This document shows, piece by piece, positions 13,701-25,105 of a stretch of 53,541 nt of DNA (position 1 is the first letter of the stretch; each line of letters begins with the position of its first letter). The position numbers and the translations under genes were made by a program. The stretch is taken from NCBI GenBank assembly GCA_033557835.1, contig JAWQRO010000129.1:1-53541 (forward strand), read 5' to 3'. The notes under the pieces are model-generated. The model was given only the letters and a program-made list of their open reading frames with translations. It was not told where the DNA came from and ran no database searches. Source of the DNA: Helochares maculicollis (Eukaryota > Arthropoda > Insecta > Coleoptera > Hydrophilidae).

Positions 13701-16700
13701 ACCTTTACTTGGACATATTTAAGATTTTGGATTTTTACAAAATTAAAAAGAAATATATATCATTGACTTATAATGCTAAATTGTATTTAAGAATTTTAAC
13801 TTTAAAATTCCTATTAAAAATATTGCTATTATTAGCATATGTTCTTTCTTAATTTGAAATGACTTAAAAAAACAGTTCATATAATATAGATAGTTTAAAA
13901 TCTCTTTCAAGCTTACCAAAGTTTAAAATGTGCCATTTAAACTCACAATAATTAAACCAAATGAAGTCAAGAGGTAGTTTCAACTCGAAAAAATACCTAG
14001 AGGCAAGAGGAAAGATATTTTTCATTGTAGGTAAGTTTAGGTGTAGCCTTGTAAAAAAAGATTAACTGGTAGTAGAACTTCGGTCAACACAAAAAAGTTG
14101 AGAGTTAAAATACAATACAATAGATATGCAATTAGAGGAATTTACACTGTTTTTTAGGCATACATTATTAAAATGTTTACTTCTGGTCGGTACGCATTAT
14201 CTAAGAACTGCAGGGACCATAGTCGACCTTCTGACTTAAAACTAAAAGGAAGAATTTGCTCAAAATTTTACCACATTTATACATAAACATCAATGTTCCC
14301 TATTCTACCGAACATATCAACGCTTCATAAAAAAATATTGGTAGGCTTTGTTTCATCAACTGGTTGGGAGATTGGATGTGAAGGAAACTTGTTCTTAACA
14401 TTATATTCTAATATCAAAAATTTTTATTAGGTTACACGAAATTATTATTTTGACACATGTTTATTGTCTGGAATAACAGCAGCAAATTAAAAGTTACAGT
14501 GATCTTCACTTGAGATACTAATCCAATCATACTGCTTGCAAAAAGGAAGCTAGTTAAATCTTCATTCACTATTAGTGTTGGTACATGGTTTCTATTTCCG
14601 ATTTTTCTTAAATCTATTATTTGTTATGGTATTTTTATTAATGTATTTAATTTGCAATGTTTGGTAAATTTTTATGACCTGTAAAATATTAAATTATTGC
14701 TGCATTTTCTATCAGCATTTAAAATTTAAACACATTTAAAAAGGGTTAGTTCTAATAGTCAGCGAAAGCTAGCAATTCTTTTGTTTGCATGTTTTTGTGA
14801 ATTCTTGCGCCTACGTAACAACGCAAATCCAAATATGATTTATTTTTATAAATTTTTACTACTTCTAGATCATGTGACAATTTGAGCGATTGTTTTTTTA
14901 TATTTGACTCATAAATACATAACATTTCCATGAAAAATACCTTTTCTGAAAAGTATTAAAATCTGCTAATATTAAGAGCCATGCCTAATTACCTGCATAA
15001 TCCTAAACAATTCTAGGTTTTCACATTTTAATTTATCTATTAATTTACTGCACGAATTAATTTTTTACGCATCCAACATTAGTCATTATTATAAGATAAA
15101 ATAAAAAAAATAAAATTGAAAAATTATCAAATTAAATAATTAACCCTATTATATCATACTAAAAGTCATATCAATATATTATCAACAGTATTCTCATTAT
15201 AAATTACAGTTCACATTACAGTGCTGCCAGTCAACTTAAAAAGCACATAAAAAAGATCTTTCTGAATGAGTTTAAGCAGAAATTGCAAAGATAACTTCAC
15301 AAAAACAGAAAGAACAAAAGTAAATGACCTACAAATTTTTAACTGCTGACATGAAAAAAATCGATCTCTAAGTTTAAATTGATCTCAAGATTTTAATAGA
15401 TCTCTAGATTTTAAAGGTTATTCTGATAATCTTCAGTGCTCTGAAGGCAAAGCATCACAGCCGAATCGTAGATCTGTACTAATTTTTCAGGGAAGTAAGA
15501 CCATTGGAAATATTTGTTAACCTAAACTCCTTTAAAATTTTGTCAAGTAAGCAAGTTATATAAATGAGTTAATTGAAATTTCTCATCGACAAGAAATATC
15601 AAAGATTTTTGGTTAGGACGCTGAAGAATCAATTAATAAAAAAAGAGAAACTCATACATATTTATCATGAGTTATTGTTATATAATATATCAAACATGAA
15701 TGAACTAAGCATACATTCTAGTCATTAGACTTGTAATGCAAGGAAAGAGAGCTCAAATATCTGTTCCAATTCTGATAATAAATAAAACTAAAAATGAAAT
15801 TTTCAATTTACTGAGAGAAAATGGTATTTTATTATAAAAATATTCTATGTGCATATAAATTTTGTTTGAAGAAAGAGGTTGGTTAATGAAATTAAACACA
15901 CCGACAGAGATTTTGCAGAATCAAAAGTAAGCAAATTTTCGTTCAGTTGGATATGGAAACTGGGCATAAACGCTATCGACTAAAAATCATTATCGCTATT
16001 TATTAATCTACAATTTAATATCCAGACCTATAATATGTATATCCAAATGGTTCCATCAGAAAATTATTGAACTAGTAAAAAGACAACAAATAAACAATAT
16101 TACTTTCAGTGTGTTGCAAAATGAAATTGATAAATTATAATACGGCTAGTAATTATAGATTCATCTATAAATTTGGATTTAAAACTGGGATAGTGTAATG
16201 AAACTTTAACTGTGTTGATTATAGCAAAATAGTAGGGCAGAACCAAGTTTTTGAGCTCCATTTGACGCCAGCATTACTAACCTAAATTGTCGTCAAATAT
16301 AAGAATATTATATGAAGGTTAGGAAATAGAAGGTATTGCACTAATAAAAAATGGGATTTTAATTTAATCTTAGCACTGGAAGTGCTATTTTTAATATATG
16401 AAGTCAAATATGGAATCAAAAATATATTTAAAATAATTTGCATATAGACATGTAAAACATGATAACATAAAGTGTCAGTTATAATTCTGCAGAACATATA
16501 GGTTTTTTTTAAATTTTATATGGATTGTACTACTTTTATGCTATACAAGTATGTATACTTATATTGTGCAGATGCTACAGATTATTTTCTTATATTTCTC
16601 ATATTTCAGCACTTATTTACTATATTAGGTTAAATTATTTTCTTCTCATGTTTTGAGTAGAAATTCAGGCCAAACTTATTTTATCAAAATAATTCAATGA

Positions 16701-17764
16701 AATTTGATAAACAGAAATGTGTGTATCTAATTGCACTCTTTCATATTAAATTGAAAGCCATGGTAAAGATAAAGTGGTACGAATACGACCTGTATAAATA
16801 GCTTTATGTCAATAAGCCATTCAAAAACAATCACCAAGGTAATAATCGTTACGATAACACAAATTTTTATCTGCATTTATAACATTTCATTGCCAGTATA
16901 CAGTAATTCCTCATTTCCTGTCACAATAATAATTTAGACCCTTATTTTTACTTTACTTATTTTCTAAAATATATTATTTAATATACTTTATACTGGTAGT
17001 AAAAATTAGACCAAAAAACAAGTCTAGCATTGACTGGGGCTAGAAGGTCTCGGAGTGCAATCACTAAACATATTTACTGGAAGTAAAGAATTCCAATTTA
17101 AGTTTGTATCTCTGGACAGTTCGTACTTCAAAACGTGGCTCTAAGTACATAAAATTGCAATTATTATTTTGGCTTTCTAAAGCCAGTTTCGATAAATCTA
17201 TACTATAATTGTATTCATTGTAAATTAAATTAATGATAAAAATTGCATAGAAAAACAATGATCAGCCTGAAGTAATTCGGTAGGTCTGAGTTCGTAATTA
17301 CTATTAAAGCTAAGCACAGAGAACTTTGATTTAGAGGCGATAATTATCAAAAATAAAATATTTCTACGCAAAAATTTAACCTAATTAGTCAGTATTGTTC
17401 AAACTACAACTGAACTAGTCATTTTCGTGATACATTGTGATCACAGCAGGCACTGAGATTTTATAATCTAAACAATCATTAAAAGTTTGGTTATGTTTAT
17501 GTCAGCTATGTTAATAAACAAAATGTATTAAATAGGCATTATGTTGTTGAAAATAATATTTATGAAGGATTTACCAGCTGCGAAATGTAGAGGAGTAGAC
17601 TTTCTTCCTGCTGTATCTCTGGCATTTACGGTTTGTGGAGTAATTAGCTTTCTTACGCGAGCAATGTCCCCAGTTTTGCAAGCCTCAAATAAGTCCCTCA
17701 ATGGATCATTCGAATTTGGCAAAGGTTCCATGGATGCTGTTAAAAGAGCTCGACGGGCAGCCAT
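4797..17764 (-). CDS. Tnks: Tankyrase, complete (13 coding exons, 1171 aa)
   Basis: Tankyrase is a poly(ADP-ribose) polymerase acting on proteins such as axin (Wnt signalling) and telomere or spindle factors. Exons from the 5' end: 17575-17764, 11257-11481, 10897-11200, 10590-10843, 10037-10501, 9754-9982, 9536-9701, 9233-9452, 8936-9168, 8503-8876, 5479-5803, 5131-5423, 4797-5034. All junctions are GT-AG with matching phase; the sum is 3516 nt. The ATG at 17764 has an in-frame TAA two codons upstream. Residues ~20-850 are ankyrin repeats in tankyrase-type clusters (repeated CRD-x-x-GR-x-STPLH and GLVPLHNACSYGH blocks). A SAM domain sits at ~880-938. The PARP domain follows, with LFHGSP (catalytic His), a C-x-x-H...C-x-x-C zinc site (GCPVHKDRSCYICH) and YPEYFITYQI (catalytic Glu). 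Length is close to Drosophila tankyrase. Introns 1 (6.1 kb) and 10 (2.7 kb) hold mariner copies. Confidence 0.96.
6366..7331 (+). mobile_element. Mariner (irritans-like), decayed, in tankyrase intron 10
   Basis: The terminal inverted repeats are CTAGGTTGTTCAATAAGTTT on the left and the complement of CCAGGCTGCTCAATAAGTTT on the right, flanked by TA dinucleotides at 6364-6365 and 7332-7333. Inside, broken plus-strand frames give EFLYLESLKANEIYE, KLCAQWVPHSL and DETWV, which are mariner transposase blocks. At 966 bp it is shorter than the 1251-bp copy at 12412-13662 and has internal deletions and stops. It is antisense to tankyrase and cannot encode an active transposase. Confidence 0.85.
7450..7650 (+). 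mobile_element. Mariner transposase remnant (mellifera-like)
   Basis: Plus-strand frames give a F-x-x-x-x-A-Q-Q-H-L-S block followed by YLYSPDLAPSDFH, a stop, then YQSLQNF. This is the region around the second and third catalytic Asp of mariner transposases, with the mellifera-type S-L-Q-N continuation also seen at 1735-1925. It begins about 120 bp right of the irritans-like copy and belongs to a different subfamily. Terminal repeats were not found. Confidence 0.65.
7651..8502. other. Remainder of tankyrase intron 10
   Basis: No further transposon block or exon is recognised before the donor at 8502. Confidence 0.5.
12412..13662 (+). mobile_element. Near full-length mariner (irritans-like), decayed, in tankyrase intron 1
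   Basis: The ends carry inverted repeats TTGTTCAATAAGTTTTTGGTT and the complement of AGATTGTTCAATAAGTTTT, flanked by TA. The 1251-bp length is normal for mariner. The plus strand encodes a recognisable but broken transposase: MEKIKYPAVIEFLFLECLK at the N-terminus, helix-turn-helix region, KLCAQWVPYSLAMEPKHIRL, IIDETWVYHHDPESK (first catalytic Asp region), GTQKSAKMLASAFW, and a remnant of the H-Q-D-N-A block. Frameshifts and at least six stops rule out function. The last terminal bases on the left (CG instead of CTAGG) suggest a small terminal deletion. Confidence 0.9.
13665..17574. other. Distal part of tankyrase intron 1, no gene recognised
   Basis: Very A+T-rich sequence with only short chance ORFs. 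A small cluster of related GATCTCTA-type words occurs at 15360-15412. No exon fits between coding exons 1 and 2, whose phases already match. Confidence 0.5.
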
Positions 17765-18559
17765 TCCTTACAAGAACTTAATTTATTTATACCATAACAA
17801 GGCGCCACCAAAATTAGTAATTATTATCTTTGCACTTTTAATTTTAGAAAGTAAATATAATGCATTGTTTTGCAATGTTTTAATTACTTCGTTCACAGCA
17901 TTACAAAATGTGGCTACGTCTGTTGTTATTACCCAGTCAGTTATTGCAGCTAATAAAGTGGGGGAAAATACAAGCCGACCGTAGCTCACTTGACAGTTAC
18001 TGCACAGGGTCAAACTAGCTGTAAAAGTCGCGCCTGAAAAAATTGCGCGGACAAGAAAGGTACTGCTCATTTAAATTTTAGTAACTTATTATCAAATAAT
18101 TAATATACCTGTTTATCAATAATTATTCTACCTAACAAACAAGGTATTTTATGTTTATTTAAGCAATATGAATTAACCATCCAATGGGCGCTCTCCAAAT
18201 GTAATTTTCTATTTTCATTTTCGATGGAATTGAAAATGTTTCAATAATTTATTGCCACAGAAGGTTGACTTTTACAATCAAATATAGCAGAATCCAGCAG
18301 ATATAGTTTTAAATTCACAGAAAATTACTCTGTTTATTCATTTAACAGGAATTGTTGAGAAAACAAATAAATATGATGTTAGAAGATCCTATTAACAAAT
18401 TTTGCCTATTATATACGGAGCAGTGATAATTTCCTCAGTTGTATGTATGTGTTTTATTTTTACAAAAGAATATCCCCTACAGAAACCGTTTAAAGTATAC
18501 AACTATAGGGATCCACTACACAAAAACCAACCAAATTGATTAACAAGTAGATACATGTA
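17765..18559. promoter_or_regulatory. Region upstream of tankyrase start (5' UTR/promoter zone)
   Basis: This stretch precedes the tankyrase ATG on the minus strand. It must hold the 5' UTR and core promoter unless a non-coding first exon lies farther up. No TATA box or initiator could be assigned. It includes a 95-codon minus-strand ORF (17783-18070) without family resemblance. Confidence 0.35.
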
Positions 18560-19196
18560 CCTGGCTGTTCAATAAGTTTTGCAGTTCGATAAGAGAGGAC
18601 GTTGGTACTAAACTATTGCTTTTTTGTTATATTGATACACTCTTCAAATGAACGTATATGAACAAATAGAGAAGAATAAGAAAACATAAAAAATTAAAGA
18701 TGTATTGGAAAATCGTCGAGTAACTGAAAGAGATTAATTACTATGGATGAGACTTTGATTTATCACCATGATATTGAATTAAAACAAAAGGCTAAAGGGT
18801 GGTGTGTACAAGATTCTTCGCCTCCGAAACGAATTCGTGTCCAGAAATCGGCCAAAAAGGTGTTAGCATCAGGTTTTTTGGGATGTGAAAGAAATTTTGT
18901 TCGAGAACTATTTGCAAACTGGGTAAAAATTATTTTTTATCAAGACAATGCACCGTATGACAAGAGCCTTTTGACAATGACTAAAACCCATAAATTAAAG
19001 TTTGAATTGTTGGAGCATCCAACGTATTCACTAGAAACTTCTCTCTGTTTCCAGACCTAATAAAATTCATACGTGGAAAGCGTTTGTCATCAAATGAAGA
19101 GGTCATAACAGATTAGATTATACTGAATAATAAAGTGTATTTCAAACTATAAAACTGTTTTTCTTATAGAGCCGCAAACCCCATTGAACAGCCCGA
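18560..19196 (+). mobile_element. Mariner (irritans-like) deletion derivative
   Basis: The left end CCTGGCTGTTCAATAAGTTT and the right end, complement of CGGGCTGTTCAATGG, are flanked by TA. Most of the N-terminal half of the transposase is deleted. What remains reads MDETLIYHHDIELKQKAKGW, QKSAKKVLASGF, FYQDNAPYDKS and a Leu-rich tail, covering the first two catalytic Asp blocks in one 105-codon ORF (18743-19060). It is the same family as the copies at 6366 and 12412. Confidence 0.88.
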
Positions 19197-20021
19197 TATA
19201 TGACGCTTTTCAAAAGACAAAATTTTCAGTAGCAAACCAAACAAGTTATTATATGTGAAACATCTGTTAAAAAAGGGTTCTTCAAATTTATGTTTCAGTA
19301 ATGATATGGTGCAGGCAAACAGATCAATCTTTAAGTACCTGTTGTATGTTCGGATGAAAAAGTCCATTAATAATTAGTTTTAACAGCTGATGGCTGATAG
19401 ACATGCAGTGAAAACCACAAAAACGGTTTAAATTTTGAAGATGGAAAGATATATCATGTCACTAATATTGAACGCTTGTAAAACCGTTTAGGTTAAAATC
19501 TAATTATAAAGTGAAAATTCATAATTAGTATAAAGACCTGCAATTGACTTTACAACTTTTAACATTTCTGTAACGTGTCTTCGATTTTTTCCAATGCTTA
19601 ATACAGAATTAATGAAATAGCACTTCCATTGCTCCAATTACTTCGAAATTTTAAATCTACTAATTTTATATAGCATTTTCACTGCAAGCACAACAACTAG
19701 TTAACTTTTACACAGTTCAAAACTGTAAAAGTAAATATGCACTACTTAATCTCAATTTTCTTATCTGCTATTATAGCTTTTATAGAAGAATAAACATAAT
19801 TCGTTTTTTATCGTTGGCATCAATCGCTTATAGAATATTTCTCCGTGAGACAACAATTTATCTCTTTTTTTACCTCAAATGTGAGTTTTGTAATTTTGTA
19901 ATACTTTAATTTTCAAAATTATTCCATCCTTATTCGCTACCTAGACCACAAAAGAAAAGTGTCGGTTCAGCAATTTCGTCTGCGCGTTGATGAGTCGGAT
20001 AATCAGAAGACTTTATATATA
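19197..20021. other. Intergenic A+T-rich spacer
   Basis: No gene, RNA or repeat is recognised between the mariner derivative and the MITE. Confidence 0.5.
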
Positions 20022-20158
20022 CTGGCCGCAAGTGAAACCTAAACATTCAATGTATTAATTTTTTTTAAATAAGCAGAACAATACTTACGTAAGATAAAAT
20101 ATAATGGAAAAATGTCATTTTTAAAAATGTTGTTTTGTCAGTTTTCACCTGCGGCCAG
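20022..20158. repeat. 137-bp inverted-repeat MITE
   Basis: The left end CTGGCCGCAAGTGAAA and the complement of the right end CTGGCCGCAGGTGAAAA match with one mismatch over about 16 bp. Both ends abut TA, as a TA target-site duplication would give. The interior is non-coding and A+T-rich. This is the structure of a non-autonomous Tc1/mariner-type element. Its terminal repeats differ from those of the mariner copies in this window, so the autonomous partner is not visible here. Confidence 0.75.
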
Positions 20159-20229
20159 TATAGATTAATAAATTTGGAATCACACCGGAATGTATAATGT
20201 AGAATATAAAAAATGTTTTTAGAATTGCA

Positions 20230-21310
20230 AAAATAGGCTGTTCCAGGTATATAAGTATGAATCGCGGTTTTTGAAAGACAAATATACACATTAACTTGAG
20301 TAAAATGATAAAACGTGTTTTCTTCAAAGTATGTTGCTATGCTTTTCATACATTTTCTTTTCATCTTTCGGAAAATTTGTGAACACCACACCAGTAGAAA
20401 TCCTTCCCTTTTGCCGCAAACCATTCATCGCAGCATTTTTTCACATCTTCATACCAATCATAACACTGTTCAGCAAGAGCATAACCCATCGTTGTAAACA
20501 AGTGGTGATCGGAAGGAGCCAAATCTAGTGAGTCGCATAAGGTAGAACTTCAGCTGAGCGCTTCCAATGAGTTGCAAAGTGATTTTGTCAATGGAGCATT
20601 ATCATGAAGAAAAATGCCTTTGCGATACTTCTTTCGGTATTCTGGCCTTTTTTCAAGCGGTGAATAGTTCAAACTGTTTAACTGTTGTTAAAATGTACTA
20701 TTAATCGTTTCCTCATATTTTAACAACTAATAATTGATCAAGAAGACCATCACCTTTTTTCCAAAGCGATTGGGTCTTGTGATTGATTTGAAAGGTGTTT
20801 CCGGGTCTAACCATGATTCCTTACGCTCGACATGCTCATAATCATAAACCCATTTTTCTTCCCCTGTTATAATACGATGCAAAACGGCTTTCTTTTGTAG
20901 CAAGTGAGCAAAATTGTATACGTTTTTTGAGCTTTTCTATTTGTTTGTTGTTAAACTCATCCCTTCTGTCAGTCTTTTGAATTTTCCCACCTCTAGTAGG
21001 TGATCTGAGACAGCATATTGAGTAACACCCAATTGCATCGCGAGGTGTTTTCGTGTTTGCGAATCATCTTCGTCCAACAATGATTGCAATTCTATATATT
21101 CTACGTTGTTGACAGTTGTCTATGTTCCTTGTCCGCGACATCGAAGTCACCACTTTAAAAACGTCGAAACCTTCGTACACACATGCCTCACGTTGGAGCA
21201 TGTCCACCATAAGCTTTTCAAAGTAATCGATATGAATTAGAGGCAAGTTTCTTCAAATAAACCAGAAAATAAATTCTTCTTGTTTCGTTTAAATTTCGCC
21301 ATATTGAACA
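20230..21310 (-). mobile_element. Mariner (mauritiana-like), decayed
   Basis: Minus-strand frames read in order: ELQSLLDEDDSQTRKHLAMQ, LGVTQYAVSDHLLEVGK, a block ending N-Q-S-Q-D-P-I-A-L-E-K-R, RKKARIPKEVSQRHF, a degraded A-P-S-D region, YDWYEDVKKCCDEW-like residues and ERWKKCMKSIATYFEENTFY at the end. The ELQ-LLDEDD-QT-LA-QLGVTQ-AVS order is typical of Mos1-type transposases. Stops and frameshifts are numerous. Terminal repeats could not be fixed, so the limits are those of recognisable coding sequence. The MITE lies just past its 3' side. Confidence 0.75.
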
Positions 21311-24115
21311 CAACAATACAACACGATGAACATATTTCTTCAATCTCTTATTAGTGCGCATCTGAAGCTTGTTGATTGTATAACATAATGGCGCAGCGTC
21401 AAATCATTTTAGCACAAACTGCATTGGTACACCATCTGCTGTCTAAAATCTGCATTTCATACTTGGGCAAGTTGGCGAGGCAAATAAAACTACTATTGAA
21501 ATAAATACATATCTATTTGTTATACAATGCTACAGTATAGAGATAAATAAATTCTAAATAAAGTATTTTAGATTAATAATTTCATGATTGTATATGTATT
21601 TAAATACATTATCACAGAGACATCAAGTATTTTTACAAAGATAGATCTACTTTACAGATAAATACTGTCAGGTCACAATAATTATGGTTACATATATTTT
21701 GGCACATGGATTACAAATTATACTAATAGAGAAAAGATCACAGATTTAGAAAGGGTAACTATTTTTCGAACTAGTAATATATTGTTTATACACATATAAA
21801 AAAGAATTTATAACCTCTACGTTAACATAAGTTTATACAAATGTTTCTTAATAACCTCTCTAACAAAAATGACTAATGACGAGATATGTACATGTAATAA
21901 AATGTACCGCAAACTTGACAAAATCGTAGATAACAACAGAGCTAAAAGTAATATTTTGCAGTACTTAATTATTTGAACAAATATGAGAAAATTTCAAATG
22001 CCACTACCATAAAAATGTAAATACCAATGTTCACTCTTTACCACCGTATAAATACCAAAAATATAATTACATACTTGATTTAATACAATCTAAATCCATG
22101 TAATTGCCTTACATAAACATAATGAAGAGCTGTGTCTGTGCTACATTTCATTAAATTGGTACCAATATGTCTCATAATCGAAAACAATAAGAGCCTTTTC
22201 TCTGCATAGACATTCAACTGTAGAAATTATGGTAGAAAGGGATGAGATGAATATATCTAATTTATAAAAATTATTCCTAACATTTCAGGTTTGAAACACT
22301 TCCAAATCACCACAACATATCAAGAAACATTTGTATGTTATATTTGAATGGAAACCATGATTACATTTTATTGAAAGGAACAAAAAGTAAACACTAAACT
22401 AAAATATCTGATTATTTTACAATATTAAAAGCTGTTAATTACACAGACAAAACACTTATTTGGGACTTTAAATGCTTTAAGAATAGTCAGTGTATCAAAT
22501 ATGGGTTTCCATTCAATTTATAAATAGTCAAAATATAATATCAACATGATTTTAAAGAAATGTGTTAATCCTCTAGGGATATTAAAAATCTACTTTCCCT
22601 AAATGGGGTTCACAATTCGATTAACAATATAACTACCAACATGTTCCTACATTTTTATATTGAAAAGTTAAATACAGAACCGTAACTAGCAAAATGAGTT
22701 TCAAAAAATTCTGAGCAAACTGTACACATTTTCCATAAACTTTTTGGTTGCACTCCTACATAAATTTAAACTCTCTATGTGGCATAAACGAATTTGTTGT
22801 ACCCATCTTCTCTGTACCTACCTAGTTACAGCACTGGTTAAACTTAATTTCAAAAATACTTCTCAAACTCGAATCAAAACATTCTTCTTATAAAAATGGC
22901 GATAGTTTCATAAGTGTTAGTTGAATTTTATGATATTGCATTTTGACTTAAAAAATAAGTCTGTTGTTTCAATAGCTAAAGTTCTTTTTAATGTCCTTTT
23001 AATTACTTATGTGGTCAGTAAAAATAACTAAAATGATAATATTTTACAATTCGTTGTAAATATAATGAAGTTATCAAAATAAATATTAATAATGAGTACT
23101 AGCCAGAAAATAGTTTTGCACACATGAGCACTTAAGCTAATGAAACACATTTATAAAATCTAATTATAAACTAGGCCATCCAAAGCAATACATATCTTGA
23201 AATATATATGAAACACGAACTATTAATATAGTAATATCAGCCAAAAATATATCTATAAAAGTCGACAAACTGACATACCAATTCTGTTGCTAACGATCAG
23301 GGAAATTTATATCACATAATTATTCTCATGATAAAGTATCCTATTTTTTTAATGAAATAGTCTAAACATGTTTGTCTTCCTTAATGAAAAATTTAGACCT
23401 TTGGTTAACAGACAATGAATGGCAGAAATATAGAATATACACTTTATATATTTATATTAAATTAGAATTTATGGGCTCAACACACGAACACACCTCTAAT
23501 AGTATCAATAAATTTTGTTTTATTATATTGCAGACTTTTTCCTTCATATACAGGAACTTGTGTGTTATGGTATGTTTAAGAACATTTTTCTAACCTTCTA
23601 CATTTTCTGCAGTATTAATTTTTTGATATTGAATAATATCAAATACTTGAGAAAAATAGATTAGCTTGTATTCAAATATAAGACTTTATAATTTCTGTAT
23701 TGTAACTTTGAAATTTTTAACCTTAATTTTCTAATTCAATGACAATAAATCATTGTGAACTCTGTTATGAAAATCTATACATACACTAAGTGTAGTGTTT
23801 TTATCATTTTAATATCTTATAATTTTCCAAAAATAAGTCCATTTATCATCTACTCTATTTTTTAAACCTTCCACATTAAAATTTTTCTATTTAATTTCTT
23901 TAGTAAATATTATTTAAAACCTTTAGTGGTATATATTCAAAAGGTTTAAAAACTGTTTGGACGATATATGGTTTAATTAGTTTAGATCGAAAATATAGTT
24001 TGATTTCATTTTTAAATCTTTTAAGGAACAAAGTGAGAATTATGACGAGTAGATTTATATAAAATAGGATTTTCTCTTAACAAACATGACATGGATTTAA
24101 TAAAATATTTCAAAA
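21311..24115. other. Long A+T-rich non-coding stretch below the fucosyltransferase
   Basis: No exon, tRNA or repeat is recognised. Part of it is presumably the 3' UTR of the minus-strand fucosyltransferase gene. Confidence 0.45.
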
Positions 24116-25105
24116 TTATATGGTGTGCCAGTTTGACAGTAGTTGACCAACCTTAGCGGATGAATGCTGCGTTAAATTGTAATAGATAGCCTCACCCCCT
24201 GCTAGTATTGCCCCCCAAACACCAAACGTTCCATAATCAAATATAGAATGATTACAAGATGCAAGTATCGCCAGGTCAAGACCAGGAGAGTTAGGTACTG
24301 ATTTTCTAGTTACATATGTGTTTGGTTTAGTCAGAAAATGTTGGTGACACCATACTGGATCATCACTAACTACTATAAAAGTAACATTTTTGTATTTAGA
24401 CTCAAAATACTTCATAGCAGAAAAATAAAAGTGAGTATTAGCAGGATAGGCAGCATATTTTCTCCATATATATCCTATGTAATCTGTTCTACGTACATGA
24501 ACACTGACATATACTGTATTTGAAGAATATTTGTTTGCTAAATGTAATATTTCCTGACTTTTTTCTAGCAATTTTTTTCTGATAGTAAACTCTTGAGTAA
24601 TATCTTGGACCCATGTTAATACTAATTCTGGTTGTATAGAATATCTTGGCAACAGTATGCTTTGGTTTGTATAGTTCCATGCATCAAGAGATTTAACAAA
24701 TTTCGAAAAATCAACTGGGCAATGGCCTATTTCTTCAAAAGTTGGCACCGTTAAAGATTCAAATACCTGATCTAGTTTCATACGAATGCATCTTGGCACA
24801 TACGGTTCTAATCCAGTTCTTCTGCTTAACGCCCAAACAGAGGCATATTCCCACATTTGATTTCCAAGTCTTCCACCTTGCATAATCGTAACAACTCCAT
24901 ATTGGGGACATCTTATTCTTCTCCAATGCTTTTTATGTTTAAAATTTGAAGTGCACAGTGACTGCTCAAAATCCAAGAATGTTTTTGAAATACCATGCTT
25001 AGTATTTATGTTGTACAACGGAAACAAAAATACATGCACAAATGATATTACACATAATGCTAATATTGTAGCTATAAATAATAAGTTCTGATTGGTATTT
25101 ATCAT
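24116..25105 (-). CDS. GT11 galactoside alpha-1,2-fucosyltransferase-like protein (329 aa, single exon)
   Basis: The predicted enzyme transfers L-fucose from GDP-fucose to galactose on glycans in the Golgi. Residues ~7-29 form one hydrophobic anchor after a short N-terminus, giving the type II topology of Golgi glycosyltransferases, followed by a stem. GT11 motifs are clear: GGRLGNQMWEYA at 77-88, HVRRTDY at 203-209 (the Arg-rich GDP-fucose site), FIVVSDDPVWC at 243-253 and CNHSIFDYGTFGVWGA near 284-299. Possible N-glycosylation sites are NYT/NQS (~144-149), NVT (240), NHS (285) and NLT (310). Length equals typical animal FUT1/FUT2 proteins. The ORF is uninterrupted and looks functional. Flanks are non-coding. 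The exact acceptor cannot be told from sequence. Confidence 0.9.
   Translation of the reverse strand: MINTNQNLLFIATILALCVISFVHVFLFPLYNINTKHGISKTFLDFEQSLCTSNFKHKKHWRRIRCPQYGVVTIMQGGRLGNQMWEYASVWALSRRTGLEPYVPRCIRMKLDQVFESLTVPTFEEIGHCPVDFSKFVKSLDAWNYTNQSILLPRYSIQPELVLTWVQDITQEFTIRKKLLEKSQEILHLANKYSSNTVYVSVHVRRTDYIGYIWRKYAAYPANTHFYFSAMKYFESKYKNVTFIVVSDDPVWCHQHFLTKPNTYVTRKSVPNSPGLDLAILASCNHSIFDYGTFGVWGAILAGGEAIYYNLTQHSSAKVGQLLSNWHTI

Noticed and set aside
17256..17345. 5S-rRNA-like words (AAGCTAAGCA)
   Set aside because: Only about ten bases fit and no internal promoter boxes or flanking match are present.
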